A stretch of 64,000 nucleotides of DNA, from NCBI RefSeq assembly GCF_002211305.1, contig NZ_LOKW01000012.1, positions 62,001 through 126,000 of the forward strand. The letters are read 5' to 3'. The notes below the pieces were generated by a model. That model searched no databases and was not told the origin of the DNA. It worked only from the letters and a program-made list of their open reading frames with translations. This stretch comes from Rhizobium sp. R634. GTDB lineage: Bacteria > Pseudomonadota > Alphaproteobacteria > Rhizobiales > Rhizobiaceae. This document shows positions 8,130-17,798 of this stretch, in pieces. Position 1 is the stretch's first letter; each line of letters starts with the position of its first letter. The position numbers were made by a program, and so were the translations under genes.

Positions 8130-11021
8130 ATGGCAGACAAAATGCTTATCGATGCGTCTCACGAGGAAGAGACGCGCGTCGTTGTCGTTCGCGGGAACCG
8201 CATAGAAGAATTTGACTTCGAGTCGCAGCACAAGAAGCAGATCCGCGGCAATATCTACCTCGCCAAGGTAACGAGGGTCGAACCCTCGCTGCAGGCAGCC
8301 TTCGTCGACTACGGCGGCAACCGTCACGGTTTCCTGGCCTTCGCCGAAATTCACCCCGATTATTACCAGATCCCCCTCGCCGACCGTCAGGCACTGCTTC
8401 GGGCCGAAGCCGAGGAGCATCGCCGCGACGAAGATGTCGAGCATGTCGAAACCGCGCCGATCGTCGATCTTTCGACCCAGGATCAGCCGGATGTCGGCAT
8501 CGTGCCCGCCGTGGCGCCTGAACCGGTTGCCGTAACGGAAGAGGCAGCGGCGGAAGAGGTTGCCGCAGCGGCAGAGGTGGCGGCATCGCCCGAAGCCGCC
8601 GAGGAAGCGCCGGTCAAGAAGGCACGGCCGCGCCGCAGCCGCAAGAAGGTTGCCGAAACGACCGCGACCGAGGACGCTGTTCCCACAGATGTCGAAGCCG
8701 AGGGTGCTGCAAACGTCGACAACGAGGATGATGGTTCGACCGGCGGTACGATGGCCGCGATGGTGGAAACCGACACGATCTCCGAGGATATCGACACCAG
8801 CAAGCGTCGTCACGATGATGACGACGATGATGACGATCACGGCGAAGAGGAAGTCATCGAATCCGTCGGCGCAGAAGACGCGATGGAAGAAGTGCCGGAC
8901 CGCGTGCAGCGCAAGCCGCGCAAGCAGTACCGCATCCAGGAAGTCATCAAGCGCCGCCAGATCCTGCTGGTTCAGGTCGCCAAGGAAGAGCGCGGCAACA
9001 AAGGCGCCGCTCTCACCACCTATCTCTCGCTGGCAGGCCGCTATTCCGTCCTAATGCCGAACACGGCACGCGGCGGCGGTATTTCCCGCAAAATCACCAA
9101 TCCGCAGGACCGCAAGCGCCTGAAAGAGATCGCGCGCATGCTCGAAGTGCCGCAGGGCATGGGTGTCATCCTGCGCACCGCCGGCGCCAACCGCACCAAG
9201 GTCGAAGTCAAGCGCGACTTCGAATATTTGATGCGCCTCTGGGAGAATGTGCGCACGCTGACGCTAGCCTCCACCGCTCCCTGCCTGGTCTATGAGGAAG
9301 GCTCGCTGATCAAGCGCTCGATCCGCGACCTCTACAACAAGGATATCGGCGAGATCATCGTTGCCGGCGAAGAAGGCTATCGTGAAGCAAAAGACTTCAT
9401 GAAGATGCTGATGCCGAGCCATGCCAAGGTGGTTCAGCCCTATCGCGACATCCACCCGATTTTCTCACGCTCCGGTATCGAGGCCCAGCTCGACCGCATG
9501 CTGCAGCCGCAGGTGACGCTGCGGTCCGGCGGTTATCTGATCATGAACCAGACGGAAGCGCTGGTTTCGATCGACGTCAACTCCGGCCGCTCCACGCGCG
9601 AACATTCGATCGAGGACACCGCGCTGCAGACGAATCTCGAAGCCGCGGAAGAAATCGCCCGCCAGCTTCGCCTGCGCGACCTTGCCGGCCTGATCGTCAT
9701 CGACTTCATCGACATGGAAGAGAAGCGTAACAACCGCGCCGTCGAGAAGAAGCTGAAGGAATGCCTGAAGAACGACCGCGCCCGCATTCAAGTGGGCCGC
9801 ATCTCGCACTTCGGCCTGCTCGAAATGTCGCGTCAGCGCATCCGCGCTTCCGTTCTCGAATCGACCACCCAGGTCTGCTCGCATTGCGGCGGCACCGGCC
9901 ACGTCCGTTCGCAGTCCTCCGTCGCCCTGCATGTGCTGCGCGGCATCGAGGAATATCTGCTCAAGAACACGACGCACAACATCACCGTGCGTACCACGCC
10001 TGATATCGCGCTCTACCTGCTCAACCACAAGCGCCAGACGATCGTCGATTACGAGGCGCGCTTCGGCGTCGCGATCATCATCGATGCCGATGGCTCGGTC
10101 GGTGCGCAGCACTTCGCGATCGACCGTGGTGAGCCGGTCGAAAATCCGGTCAAGATCGAAAGCCTCTTCAACTTCGCAGCCATTCCCGAGGATGACGACG
10201 ACGATATCGTCATCGAGGCGGATGAGGACGAAGACGAAGAGCTCGAGGAAAAGGCCGCAGCAACCGAACGCCCTGCCACGGCGCGCTCGGAAGGCGAAGG
10301 TGACAACAACCGCAAGCGCAAGCGCCGCAGGCGCCGTCGCGGCCGCAACGGCAATGCCGAGCAGCCGGCACTGGCGGCAGGCGAAGCCGGCGACGAGGAC
10401 GAAGACGGCGAGGACGATGGCAGCGAGGGCGAAGAAAATGCCGCCGCCACGCCTGAGGCCCGTGCCGAGAGCGAGGAATCACAGCGCCGCAAGCGCCGTC
10501 GCCGCGGCAAGCGTGGCGGTCGCCGCAATCGCGCCGAGGACGGTTCCGAACTGGCGGCCGATGAAGGCGGTGAAGACAATGGCAGTGACGAGAGCGAAGG
10601 CGACGACGTTTCGAACGACGGCGTCCCTGCGGAAGCAGAAACTGTCGAAGCGGTTGCCGATCAGGCTGGCGAAAGCCAGGCCGCAGCTGCCGCTGTCGAG
10701 GCTGCGGCTGTAGTCACCGAGGATGTGAAGCCCGCCCGTGGCCGCGGCCGCCGCAAGGCCGCCGCAGCGCCGGTCGAGGAGCCTGTAGCAGAAACGGCAC
10801 CAGCGGCCGTGGTCGAACCGGAGTTGGCGGAAGCCTCCGCCGATCTCGAAACGCCCGAGCAGGAAGAGGCCCGGGAAGAGGCAAAGCCGGTTCGCGCCAA
10901 CCGCGAATCCAACATCACCTCCTCCGAGCCGACGGTGAAATCCACCCGCAGCGAAAATTCCGAAAGCGACGACGGCAAGCCGAAGAAAGCCGGCTGGTGG
11001 CAGCGCCGCGGCTTCTTCTGA
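8130..11021 (+). CDS. rne: Ribonuclease E, 963 aa, with long charged insert and tail
   Basis: This endoribonuclease scaffolds the RNA degradosome. The S1 domain starts at residue 35 (IRGNIYLAKVTRVEPSLQAA) but is split by a low-complexity Ala/Glu/Asp insert (about residues 115-265, with a poly-Asp run). The DNase I-like catalytic part has SIDVNSGRSTREH, whose aspartates bind metal, and the Zn-link is CSHCGGTGH. The C-terminal third is an alternating Arg-rich and Glu/Ala-rich disordered tail ending in KKAGWWQRRGFF. In Caulobacter a C-terminal Gly-Trp motif binds PNPase, so this end may do the same. A strong terminator follows. Confidence 0.96.
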   Translation: MADKMLIDASHEEETRVVVVRGNRIEEFDFESQHKKQIRGNIYLAKVTRVEPSLQAAFVDYGGNRHGFLAFAEIHPDYYQIPLADRQALLRAEAEEHRRDEDVEHVETAPIVDLSTQDQPDVGIVPAVAPEPVAVTEEAAAEEVAAAAEVAASPEAAEEAPVKKARPRRSRKKVAETTATEDAVPTDVEAEGAANVDNEDDGSTGGTMAAMVETDTISEDIDTSKRRHDDDDDDDDHGEEEVIESVGAEDAMEEVPDRVQRKPRKQYRIQEVIKRRQILLVQVAKEERGNKGAALTTYLSLAGRYSVLMPNTARGGGISRKITNPQDRKRLKEIARMLEVPQGMGVILRTAGANRTKVEVKRDFEYLMRLWENVRTLTLASTAPCLVYEEGSLIKRSIRDLYNKDIGEIIVAGEEGYREAKDFMKMLMPSHAKVVQPYRDIHPIFSRSGIEAQLDRMLQPQVTLRSGGYLIMNQTEALVSIDVNSGRSTREHSIEDTALQTNLEAAEEIARQLRLRDLAGLIVIDFIDMEEKRNNRAVEKKLKECLKNDRARIQVGRISHFGLLEMSRQRIRASVLESTTQVCSHCGGTGHVRSQSSVALHVLRGIEEYLLKNTTHNITVRTTPDIALYLLNHKRQTIVDYEARFGVAIIIDADGSVGAQHFAIDRGEPVENPVKIESLFNFAAIPEDDDDDIVIEADEDEDEELEEKAAATERPATARSEGEGDNNRKRKRRRRRRGRNGNAEQPALAAGEAGDEDEDGEDDGSEGEENAAATPEARAESEESQRRKRRRRGKRGGRRNRAEDGSELAADEGGEDNGSDESEGDDVSNDGVPAEAETVEAVADQAGESQAAAAAVEAAAVVTEDVKPARGRGRRKAAAAPVEEPVAETAPAAVVEPELAEASADLETPEQEEAREEAKPVRANRESNITSSEPTVKSTRSENSESDDGKPKKAGWWQRRGFF

Positions 11022-11048
11022 ACGCTGATTTTCGGACGTAAATGATCA

Positions 11049-11080
11049 ATCCGGCCGCGGCGACGCGGCCGGATTTTTGT
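11049..11080 (+). terminator. Rho-independent terminator of rne
   Basis: A perfect 11-bp stem, ATCCGGCCGCG / CGCGGCCGGAT, with a 4-base loop, is followed by TTTTTGTTTG. It lies 27 bases after the rne stop. Confidence 0.92.
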
Positions 11081-11154
11081 TTGTGGTGAGCTTCTTTAGC
11101 AAAGTTGAACCCCGAGGGCCGGGCGTGTACCTTCACGATATTGGTACACTTGAG

Positions 11155-11370
11155 GTGGTTACGCCGACAACGATCGATATCGATGATGGCTTGCTCGACG
11201 CAGCAATGATCGTCACGGGATTGGCGACAAAAGAGGCCGCCGTCGAACAGGCTTTGCGAATCCTGATCGAGAGGCACCGCCGGAAAAATGCGATCGCAGA
11301 TCTCGCAAGGATAGGCTGGGAAGGCGACCTGGAAGAGATACGTTGCGACCAGCCGGACGGCAGACGGTGA
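11155..11370 (+). CDS. vapB: VapB-type antitoxin (type II toxin-antitoxin), 71 aa
   Basis: The protein reads as TTIDIDDGLLDAAMIVTG, then LATKEAAVEQALRILIERHRR, the ribbon-helix-helix-like N-terminus and helical arm of the VapB (DUF2191) antitoxins. The C-terminal part (IGWEGDLEEIR) is the tail that normally wraps the toxin. GTG at 11155 is chosen because upstream residues do not fit the family; an ATG at 11077 would add 26 residues. The stop overlaps a GTG of the toxin reading frame by the GTGA arrangement typical of vapBC, but that toxin gene is broken. Confidence 0.8.
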   Translation: MVTPTTIDIDDGLLDAAMIVTGLATKEAAVEQALRILIERHRRKNAIADLARIGWEGDLEEIRCDQPDGRR

Positions 11371-11453
11371 TCGTCGTTGACAGTTCGGATTTGGATCCGT
11401 GCATCTGCGCGGGATAAGTGCGGCCAGCCCGGTCCGGGAGATCGCCGATGCCA
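11367..11453 (+). pseudogene. vapC: Remnant of vapC toxin gene (PIN domain), frameshifted and truncated
   Basis: The frame opens GTG ATC GTC GTT GAC AGT TCG, giving VIVVDSS, the start of a PIN-domain toxin with its first catalytic aspartate. It then meets a stop at 11415-11417 after 17 codons. Removing one base in GATTTGG (about 11388) gives DSSVWI, and a second one-base change before GTGCATCTGCGC gives VHLRGISAASPVREIADA. Both match the expected continuation of VapC. The similarity ends where the RIME repeat begins (11454). The toxin is therefore dead, and the rest of the domain is absent. Confidence 0.65.
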
Positions 11454-11593
11454 GCCCCTCATCCGCCTGCCGGCACCTTCTCCCCGTAAACGGGGCGAAG
11501 GAGGATAGCCGCGACTTCTCCGTTCCCCACCAACCTCTCGCAGGGCACGTCCCCTCTCCCCGTCAGAACGGGGAGAGGGTTAGGGTGAGGGGC
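11454..11593. repeat. RIME-type intergenic palindromic repeat
   Basis: The element is about 140 bp and is bounded by GCCCCTCA (11454-11461) and TGAGGGGC (11586-11593) in inverted orientation. It contains two strong palindromes, at about 11476-11502 (CCTTCTCCCCGT / ACGGGGCGAAGG) and 11552-11579 (CCCTCTCCCCGT / ACGGGGAGAGGG). This architecture and wording match the Rhizobium-specific intergenic mosaic elements. It sits between the vapC remnant and the convergent acyl-CoA dehydrogenase gene. Confidence 0.82.
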
Positions 11594-11664
11594 AGCCATC
11601 GGCGCGACGCGCGTCGATATCGCTGAGATGGATGCCAGCGAAGAGCAATCATTGTCCGCTGCGG

Positions 11665-13323
11665 TCAGGCGGCCGGCGGATAGAGCAGGTCGACGATGTA
11701 GCTGGCGTCGAAGCGGGAATCGAGCATGCCGTAAGTAGAGCGCCAGCCGCCGGCGAGGCGCGTCTCGATGAAGGCATCGGCGATGCGCCCTGCCCCGAGC
11801 CGATAGAGTTCGGCAGCGCCCGCGGCAAGCGCCAATTGCTCGACCAGCAGGCGTGCGGCACCCTCGTCCTGTTCGCAGAGGGCGATTGCGGCGCGCAGCA
11901 CGTCGATCGTCTTCTTGCCGGCGGGGCCAAGATCGCGGGCGAGCCCCGCAAAGACCGTCTCGAACAGGTCCTTGCCGCGGTTGAGCACGCGCAGCACATC
12001 CAGCGCCATGACATTGCCGGAGCCTTCCCAGATGGCGTTGACCGGCGCCTCGCGGTAATGGCGGGCAATCGGGCGCTCTTCAATGTAACCGTTGCCGCCG
12101 ATGCATTCCATCGCCTCGTAGATCAGGGCGGGAGCGATCTTGCAGCACCAATATTTGGCGACCGGCGTCATGACGCGGGCATAGGCCGCGTCCTCGGCAT
12201 TGCCGCGCGCCTTGTCGAAGGCATCGGCAAGGCGGAAGGAGAGCGCGGTGGCGGCGGCGACATCGAGCGCCATGTCGGCCAGTACGCGCGTCATGATCGG
12301 CTGGTTGACGAGCATCTTGCCGAAGACGCTGCGGCCGCGCGTGTGGTGCACGGCCTCGGCCAGAGAGGCGCGCATGATGCCCGAAGAGGCAAGAGCACAA
12401 TCGAGCCGCGTCAGCGTCACCATGTCGAGGATGGTGCGGATGCCCGCATCCGGACCGCCGAGCAGGAAGCCGAACGTGTCTGAGAATTCCACTTCGGAAG
12501 AGGCGTTGGAGCGGTTGCCGACCTTATCCTTCAGCCGCTGGAACTGCAGGCCGTTGGCCGACCCATCCTCCAGCAGTCGCGGTACGAGGAAGCAGCCCAT
12601 ACCCTCCTTCGTCTGCGCCAGCATGATGAAGGCATCGCTCATCGGAGCGGACATGAACCATTTGTGCCCGGAAAGCCGGTAAATGCCTTCGCTCACCTTT
12701 TCGGCAGCGCTCCGGTTGGCCCTCACATCCGTGCCGCCCTGCTTTTCCGTCATGCCCATGCCGATGGTCACGGCGGATTTCTGCATGGCGGGCTTGTTCG
12801 ACGAATCATATTTGCGCGAGAGGATCTTCGGCGCCCAGTCCTTTTGCACCGCAGGCGAAGCCGACAGCGCGGCAACCGAGGCGCTCGTCATCGTCAGCGG
12901 GCAGAGATGGCCGGATTCCAGCTGCGCCATCATGTAGAAGCGTGCGGCGCGGACCTTGTGGCCCGCATCCTTGGCCTCGGTATCGGCCTGCGGGTCCCAA
13001 ACGGAAGAATGCAGGCCAACCGACATGGAGCGGCGCATCAGCGCGTGCCAGGCGGGGTGGAATTCGACGACATCGAGTCGCTCGCCGCGCGGGCCATGGG
13101 TGCGCAGCTGCGGCGCGCCTTGGTTTGCCATGCGCGCCAGTTCCTGCGCTTCCGGCGAGGTGACGTAGCGGCCCATGTTTTCCAGGTCCTCGCGGATGCC
13201 GCGCGGCAGAGCCGCCGTCAGATCGACGATCAACGGATCGGATCGATAGGCATTGATGCCGGACCACAGGCTCGGCTGGTTGAGTTCTGCGAGTTTGTCG
13301 TCAGTCCGGTTGGCGGAGGTCAT
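11665..13323 (-). CDS. AidB-like acyl-CoA dehydrogenase family protein, 552 aa
   Basis: This flavoprotein belongs to the acyl-CoA dehydrogenase superfamily, AidB branch. The flavin-contact block is GMGMTEKQGGTDVRAN (about residues 188-203), followed by LSGHKWFMSAP. The C-terminal helical domain has RDLGPAG and the conserved ECIGGNGYIEE. The AidB family differs from classical beta-oxidation enzymes by its longer C-terminus, as here. In E. coli AidB is induced by alkylation and binds DNA, but no Ada-type control is visible here and the physiological substrate is unknown. It is transcribed divergently from pyrB, with 178 bases between. Confidence 0.88.
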   Translation of the reverse strand: MTSANRTDDKLAELNQPSLWSGINAYRSDPLIVDLTAALPRGIREDLENMGRYVTSPEAQELARMANQGAPQLRTHGPRGERLDVVEFHPAWHALMRRSMSVGLHSSVWDPQADTEAKDAGHKVRAARFYMMAQLESGHLCPLTMTSASVAALSASPAVQKDWAPKILSRKYDSSNKPAMQKSAVTIGMGMTEKQGGTDVRANRSAAEKVSEGIYRLSGHKWFMSAPMSDAFIMLAQTKEGMGCFLVPRLLEDGSANGLQFQRLKDKVGNRSNASSEVEFSDTFGFLLGGPDAGIRTILDMVTLTRLDCALASSGIMRASLAEAVHHTRGRSVFGKMLVNQPIMTRVLADMALDVAAATALSFRLADAFDKARGNAEDAAYARVMTPVAKYWCCKIAPALIYEAMECIGGNGYIEERPIARHYREAPVNAIWEGSGNVMALDVLRVLNRGKDLFETVFAGLARDLGPAGKKTIDVLRAAIALCEQDEGAARLLVEQLALAAGAAELYRLGAGRIADAFIETRLAGGWRSTYGMLDSRFDASYIVDLLYPPAA

Positions 13324-13501
13324 TATTCGCTTCTAGTGCAAGAGCCCGGCAAGGGAAACCGGAAGTTATGATTCGCTTCATCCTGCTCTATCGGAATTCG
13401 GGCGAAAATGCATGGGGACATAAGCCTTTGCCCACAGCGCATGCTTGCCCCGGCGGGCCGCACTCTTTATAGACCCGCCAGAGACAGCAAGAGGCAGGGT
13501 C

Positions 13502-14458
13502 ATGGTCTTTTTCCCCCACCGCCACCTCATCGGCATCAAGGGCCTCACCGAGCAGGATATCACCTATCTTCTCGACAAGGCCGACGAAGCCGTCAAGATC
13601 AGCCGCCAGAGAGAAAAGAAGACGTCGACGCTGCGCGGGCTGACGCAGATCAACCTTTTCTTCGAGGCTTCGACCCGCACGCAGGCCTCCTTCGAGCTTG
13701 CCGGCAAGCGGCTTGGCGCCGACGTCATGAACATGTCGGTCGGCAATTCCTCGGTGAAGAAAGGCGAAACGCTGATCGATACGGCGATGACGCTGAATGC
13801 GATGCGCCCCGACGTGCTTGTGATCCGCCATTCGAGCGCCGGTGCCGCGGCCCTTCTTGCGCAAAAGGTCTCCTGCTCGGTCGTCAATGCCGGCGACGGA
13901 CAGCATGAACATCCGACCCAGGCGCTGCTCGACGCGCTGACGATCCGCCGCGCCAAGGGCAAGCTGTCGCGCATCATCGTGGCGATCTGCGGCGACGTGC
14001 TGCATTCGCGGGTGGCGCGCTCCAATATCCTGCTGCTCAACGCGATGGGCGCACGCGTGCGCGTCGTCGCGCCAGCGACCCTCCTGCCCTCCGGCGTCGC
14101 CGAGATGGGCGTCGAGGTCTTCCATTCGATGAAGGAAGGGATGAAGGACGCCGATGTCGTGATGATGCTGCGGCTGCAGCGCGAGCGCATGTCGGGCGCC
14201 TTCGTGCCTTCGGTGCGCGAATATTATCACTTCTACGGGCTCGATGCCGAAACCCTGAAAGCGGCGAAAGAGGATGCGCTGGTCATGCATCCCGGCCCGA
14301 TGAACCGCGGCGTCGAGATCGCCTCCGAGGTGGCGGACGGTCCGCAGAGCGTGATCGCCGAACAGGTGGAGATGGGGGTCGCGGTGCGCATGGCCGTCAT
14401 GGAGACGCTGCTCGTCTCGCAGAACCAGGGTCCCCGAACCGATGGAATGATGGCATGA
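13502..14458 (+). CDS. pyrB: Aspartate carbamoyltransferase catalytic chain, 318 aa
   Basis: The enzyme condenses carbamoyl phosphate and aspartate in pyrimidine synthesis. The carbamoyl-phosphate loop is [15 protein letters not shown], the HPTQALLD motif is in [13 protein letters not shown], and the aspartate-binding region shows [10 protein letters not shown] and [10 protein letters not shown]. The start at 13502 (MVFFPHRHL) fits homologues; an upstream ATG at 13445 would add 19 unrelated residues. Its stop overlaps the following pyrC-like gene by ATGA, so the two are translationally coupled. That agrees with their products forming one complex in the pyrB-pyrC' class. Confidence 0.96.
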   Translation: MVFFPHRHLIGIKGLTEQDITYLLDKADEAVKISRQREKKTSTLRGLTQINLFFEASTRTQASFELAGKRLGADVMNMSVGNSSVKKGETLIDTAMTLNAMRPDVLVIRHSSAGAAALLAQKVSCSVVNAGDGQHEHPTQALLDALTIRRAKGKLSRIIVAICGDVLHSRVARSNILLLNAMGARVRVVAPATLLPSGVAEMGVEVFHSMKEGMKDADVVMMLRLQRERMSGAFVPSVREYYHFYGLDAETLKAAKEDALVMHPGPMNRGVEIASEVADGPQSVIAEQVEMGVAVRMAVMETLLVSQNQGPRTDGMMA

Positions 14459-15744
14459 GCAACCCGATCGTCCTCAAGAACGTCCGCATCGTCGATCCCT
14501 CGCGCAATCTCGACGAGGTGGGCACGATCATCGCCGAAAACGGCGTGATCCTTGCCGCCGGCAGCGCGGTGCAGAATCAGGGCGCGCCGGAAGGCGCTGT
14601 CGTGCGCGACTGCGCGGGCCTCGTCGCGACGCCCGGCCTGGTCGATGCGCGCGTCCATATCGGCGAACCCGGCGGCGAGCACCGCGAGACGATCGCCTCG
14701 GCAAGCCGGGCTGCGGCGGCCGGCGGCGTGACCTCGATCATCATGATGCCGGACACGGATCCCGTTATCGACGACATCGCCCTCGTCGAATTCGTCAAGA
14801 AGACGGCGCGCGACACGGCCGCCGTCAACGTCTATCCGGCAGCCGCCATCACCAAGGGGCTTGCCGGCGAGGAAATGACGGAGATCGGCCTGTTGATGCA
14901 GGCGGGCGCCGTCGCCTTCACCGATGCCCATTCCAGCGTCCATAACACCCAGGTGCTGCGCCGCATCATGACCTATGCGCGCGAATTCGGTGCCGTCATC
15001 TCCTGTGAGACGCGCGACAAATATCTCGGCGCCAATGGCGTCATGCATGAGGGGCTTTTCGCCAGCTGGCTCGGGCTCTCCGGCATTCCGAAAGAAGCCG
15101 AGCTCATCCCGCTCGAACGCGATCTCAGGATCGCCGAGTTGACACGCGGCCGCTATCACGCCGCGATGATCTCCGTGCCGGAATCGGTCGAGGCCATCGA
15201 GCGCGCCCGCAGCCGCGGCGCCAAGGTGACCGCAGGCGTCTCGATCAACAATCTGGCGCTCAACGAAAACGACATCGGCGAATACCGCACCTTCTTCAAG
15301 CTCTATCCGCCGCTGCGCCCGGAAGCCGACCGGGTGGCCATGGCCGACGCCGTCGCGAGCGGCGCGATCGACATCATCGTCTCCTCGCACGATCCGCAAG
15401 ACGTCGATACCAAGCGCCTGCCCTTCGGCGAGGCGGCGGACGGCGCGGTCGGCCTCGAAACCATGCTGGCGGCGGCTCTCAGGCTTCACCATGGCGGCCA
15501 GGTGAGCTTGATGCGCCTGATCGACGCCATGTCGACCCGTCCCGCTCAGATCTTCGGACTCGATGCCGGCACACTGAAGCCGGGTGCGGCCGCCGATATT
15601 ACGCTCATCGATCTCGATGAGCCTTGGCTTGTCGCCAAAGACATGCTTCTCTCCCGCTCGAAGAATACGCCGTTCGAGGATGCGCGCTTCAGCGGGCGGG
15701 CCGTCGCGACATACGTCTCGGGAAAGCTTGTTTACGCAGTCTAA
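14455..15744 (+). CDS. pyrC': Dihydroorotase-like protein, probably catalytically inactive partner of PyrB, 429 aa
   Basis: Overall it aligns with the type I dihydroorotase fold ([20 protein letters not shown], then the end [15 protein letters not shown]). The metal and catalytic residues are missing, however. The HxH metal pair reads RVH, the CHCED-type block reads ISCETRD, the second metal histidine block reads AAMISVPES, and the TDHAPH motif reads SSHDPQ. In Pseudomonas such a pseudo-dihydroorotase is a structural subunit of aspartate carbamoyltransferase. The four-base overlap with pyrB supports this role. A working dihydroorotase must then be encoded elsewhere. Confidence 0.85.
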   Translation: MSNPIVLKNVRIVDPSRNLDEVGTIIAENGVILAAGSAVQNQGAPEGAVVRDCAGLVATPGLVDARVHIGEPGGEHRETIASASRAAAAGGVTSIIMMPDTDPVIDDIALVEFVKKTARDTAAVNVYPAAAITKGLAGEEMTEIGLLMQAGAVAFTDAHSSVHNTQVLRRIMTYAREFGAVISCETRDKYLGANGVMHEGLFASWLGLSGIPKEAELIPLERDLRIAELTRGRYHAAMISVPESVEAIERARSRGAKVTAGVSINNLALNENDIGEYRTFFKLYPPLRPEADRVAMADAVASGAIDIIVSSHDPQDVDTKRLPFGEAADGAVGLETMLAAALRLHHGGQVSLMRLIDAMSTRPAQIFGLDAGTLKPGAAADITLIDLDEPWLVAKDMLLSRSKNTPFEDARFSGRAVATYVSGKLVYAV

Positions 15745-15786
15745 GAGGCGGCTGGAACGATAAGCCACGGAGGGCTGAGGGGACAT

Positions 15787-16407
15787 ATGCTATCCAATCT
15801 CATGTCATGGCAGATCACATTGCCGATCGCGCTTGCCGCCGCCGTCATCGGCTATCTCTTCGGTTCCATTCCTTTCGGCCTGATCCTCACGCGCGCCGCC
15901 GGCCTCGGCGACGTGCGCAGCATCGGCTCCGGCAATATCGGCGCGACCAATGTTCTGCGAACCGGAAACCGGAAGCTTGCCGCCGCGACACTGCTGCTCG
16001 ACGCTCTGAAGGCATCGGCCGCAGCCTGGATCGTCGGTTATTTCCTCGGTGAGGAAGCCGCCATCATCGCCGGCTTCTTTGCCTTCCTCGGCCATCTCTT
16101 CCCGGTCTGGATCGGCTTCAAGGGCGGCAAGGGCGTTGCCACCTATATCGGCACCCTGCTCGGCATTGCGCCGATTATGGTCGTGCTCTTCGCCGCCGTC
16201 TGGCTGGCAATCGCCTTCACCACCCGCTACTCCTCGCTGTCGGCCTTAGTCGCCATGCTCATCATTCCGATCGCGCTGTGGATCCTCGGCAACGAAAAGG
16301 TTGCGGCTGTTATGGCGGTCATGACGCTCATCTCCTATTGGAAGCACAAGGCCAATATTTCCCGCCTGATGGGGGGCACGGAAAGCAAGATCGGGGCGAA
16401 GGGATAA
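15787..16407 (+). CDS. plsY: Acyl-phosphate:glycerol-3-phosphate acyltransferase, membrane protein, 206 aa
   Basis: PlsY makes lysophosphatidic acid from acyl-phosphate and glycerol-3-phosphate at the inner membrane. Family motifs are present: the first block [15 protein letters not shown], then [13 protein letters not shown] (phosphate-binding), and [13 protein letters not shown]. About five hydrophobic segments are visible. The length is normal. The stop codon overlaps the start of dprA by one base (TAATG), a common arrangement in rhizobia. Confidence 0.95.
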   Translation: MLSNLMSWQITLPIALAAAVIGYLFGSIPFGLILTRAAGLGDVRSIGSGNIGATNVLRTGNRKLAAATLLLDALKASAAAWIVGYFLGEEAAIIAGFFAFLGHLFPVWIGFKGGKGVATYIGTLLGIAPIMVVLFAAVWLAIAFTTRYSSLSALVAMLIIPIALWILGNEKVAAVMAVMTLISYWKHKANISRLMGGTESKIGAKG

Positions 16408-17549
16408 TGGATGCGCTGAGCGCGGCACCAAAAGGCGTTGTGCTGACAGAACGGCAGAGAATTGCCTGGCTGCGCCTCATCCGCTCCGACAATATCGGCC
16501 CGGCGACCTTTCGCGACCTCATCAATCATTTCGGTTCGGCCGAAGCCGCGCTCGCGGCGCTGCCGGAGCTTTCGGCGCGCGGCGGCGCCACACGGGCAAT
16601 CCGCATCGCCACCGAGACCGAAGCGCATCGGGAACTGGAGGCGGCGCATCGCTGCGGCGCCCGCTTCGTCGGCATCGGTGAGCCGGATTATCCGCAAGCG
16701 CTGAAGCAGATCGACGGCGCACCGCCGCTCCTTGCCGTCAAGGGCGCGCTTGCCGCCGCCAGGCGACCGGCCGTTGGCATCGTCGGTTCACGCAACGCCT
16801 CGATCGCCGGCGCCAAGTTCGCGGCGATGGTGGCGCGCGACTGCGGCCGAGCGGGTTATACCGTCGTCTCCGGCCTGGCGCGCGGCATCGACACGGCAGC
16901 CCACCGGGCAAGCCTTGATACCGGCACGATCGCAGCTCTTGCCGGCGGTCTCGACCAGCCCTACCCACCCGAGAATATCGGCCTGCTCGAGGAGATAACG
17001 GCCGGCAACGGCCTGGCTGCCAGCGAGATGCCGTTCGGCTGGGAGCCCCGCGCCCGCGACTTCCCGCGCCGGAACCGGCTGATCGCCGGCATTGCGCTCG
17101 GCCTCGTGGTCATCGAGGCGGCAGAGCGCTCGGGTTCGCTGATCACCGCGCGGCTTGCAGGAGAGTTCGGCCGGCTGGTGTTTGCCGTGCCCGGCTCACC
17201 GCTCGATCCGCGCTGCCACGGCACCAACGGCCTGCTGAAGGACGGGGCTTCGATCGTCACCACGCCCGCCGATGTCGTCGAGGCCCTGGCGCCGCTTGCG
17301 CAATTCGATCTTTTCCCGTCCTCGATGGCGGAGGAACCGGCGCGTGACGGCAAGGCGATGATCGTGCCGCCCGGCGATACCGACCGCAGCCGCATCATCG
17401 ACGCGCTCGGACCGACGCCCGTCGAGATCGACGACGTCATCCGCCATACCGGTCTTTCGGCATCCGCCGTCTATCTCATCCTTCTGGAGCTCGACATATC
17501 AGGCAGGCTGCATCGGCATCAGGGCGGTCTTGTCTCGCTTTCCGATTGA
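16407..17549 (+). CDS. dprA: DNA-processing protein DprA, 380 aa
   Basis: DprA loads RecA on incoming single-stranded DNA during natural transformation, and it is also widespread in bacteria not known to be competent. An N-terminal helix-hairpin-helix or SAM-like region (residues 20-70) is followed by the Rossmann core with [31 protein letters not shown] and [11 protein letters not shown]. The C-terminus is a winged helix ([20 protein letters not shown]). The start at 16407 (TAATG overlap with plsY) is preferred because an earlier in-frame start lies inside plsY. Confidence 0.95.
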   Translation: MDALSAAPKGVVLTERQRIAWLRLIRSDNIGPATFRDLINHFGSAEAALAALPELSARGGATRAIRIATETEAHRELEAAHRCGARFVGIGEPDYPQALKQIDGAPPLLAVKGALAAARRPAVGIVGSRNASIAGAKFAAMVARDCGRAGYTVVSGLARGIDTAAHRASLDTGTIAALAGGLDQPYPPENIGLLEEITAGNGLAASEMPFGWEPRARDFPRRNRLIAGIALGLVVIEAAERSGSLITARLAGEFGRLVFAVPGSPLDPRCHGTNGLLKDGASIVTTPADVVEALAPLAQFDLFPSSMAEEPARDGKAMIVPPGDTDRSRIIDALGPTPVEIDDVIRHTGLSASAVYLILLELDISGRLHRHQGGLVSLSD

Positions 17550-17798
17550 GCTTTGCGCGATATCAGCGAGTGGCTTTGCGAACTGCAGTAGCCGCGTGTC
17601 GAATCCGATAGCCGCGCCACTTGAAATTGCATTCAGCGTACAATCTTCCCTCGATTGCACCGTACGGAAGAAGTAAAATTGTAGCAAACCCCTTGACCGC
17701 GGCGATTTCCCTGTCCATGTCGGAGGGCCAGTATCCAAGTTGCGCTGCGTGTTGCGCTGGCCTCCACGCCGGCGCTGCGTCTTTTTTAGAGAATCATC

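Noticed and set aside
14233..15786. 517-codon open frame opposite pyrC'
   Set aside because: Shadow frame typical of GC-rich coding DNA; no family features, no ribosome-binding site, and it lies fully antisense to a clear gene.
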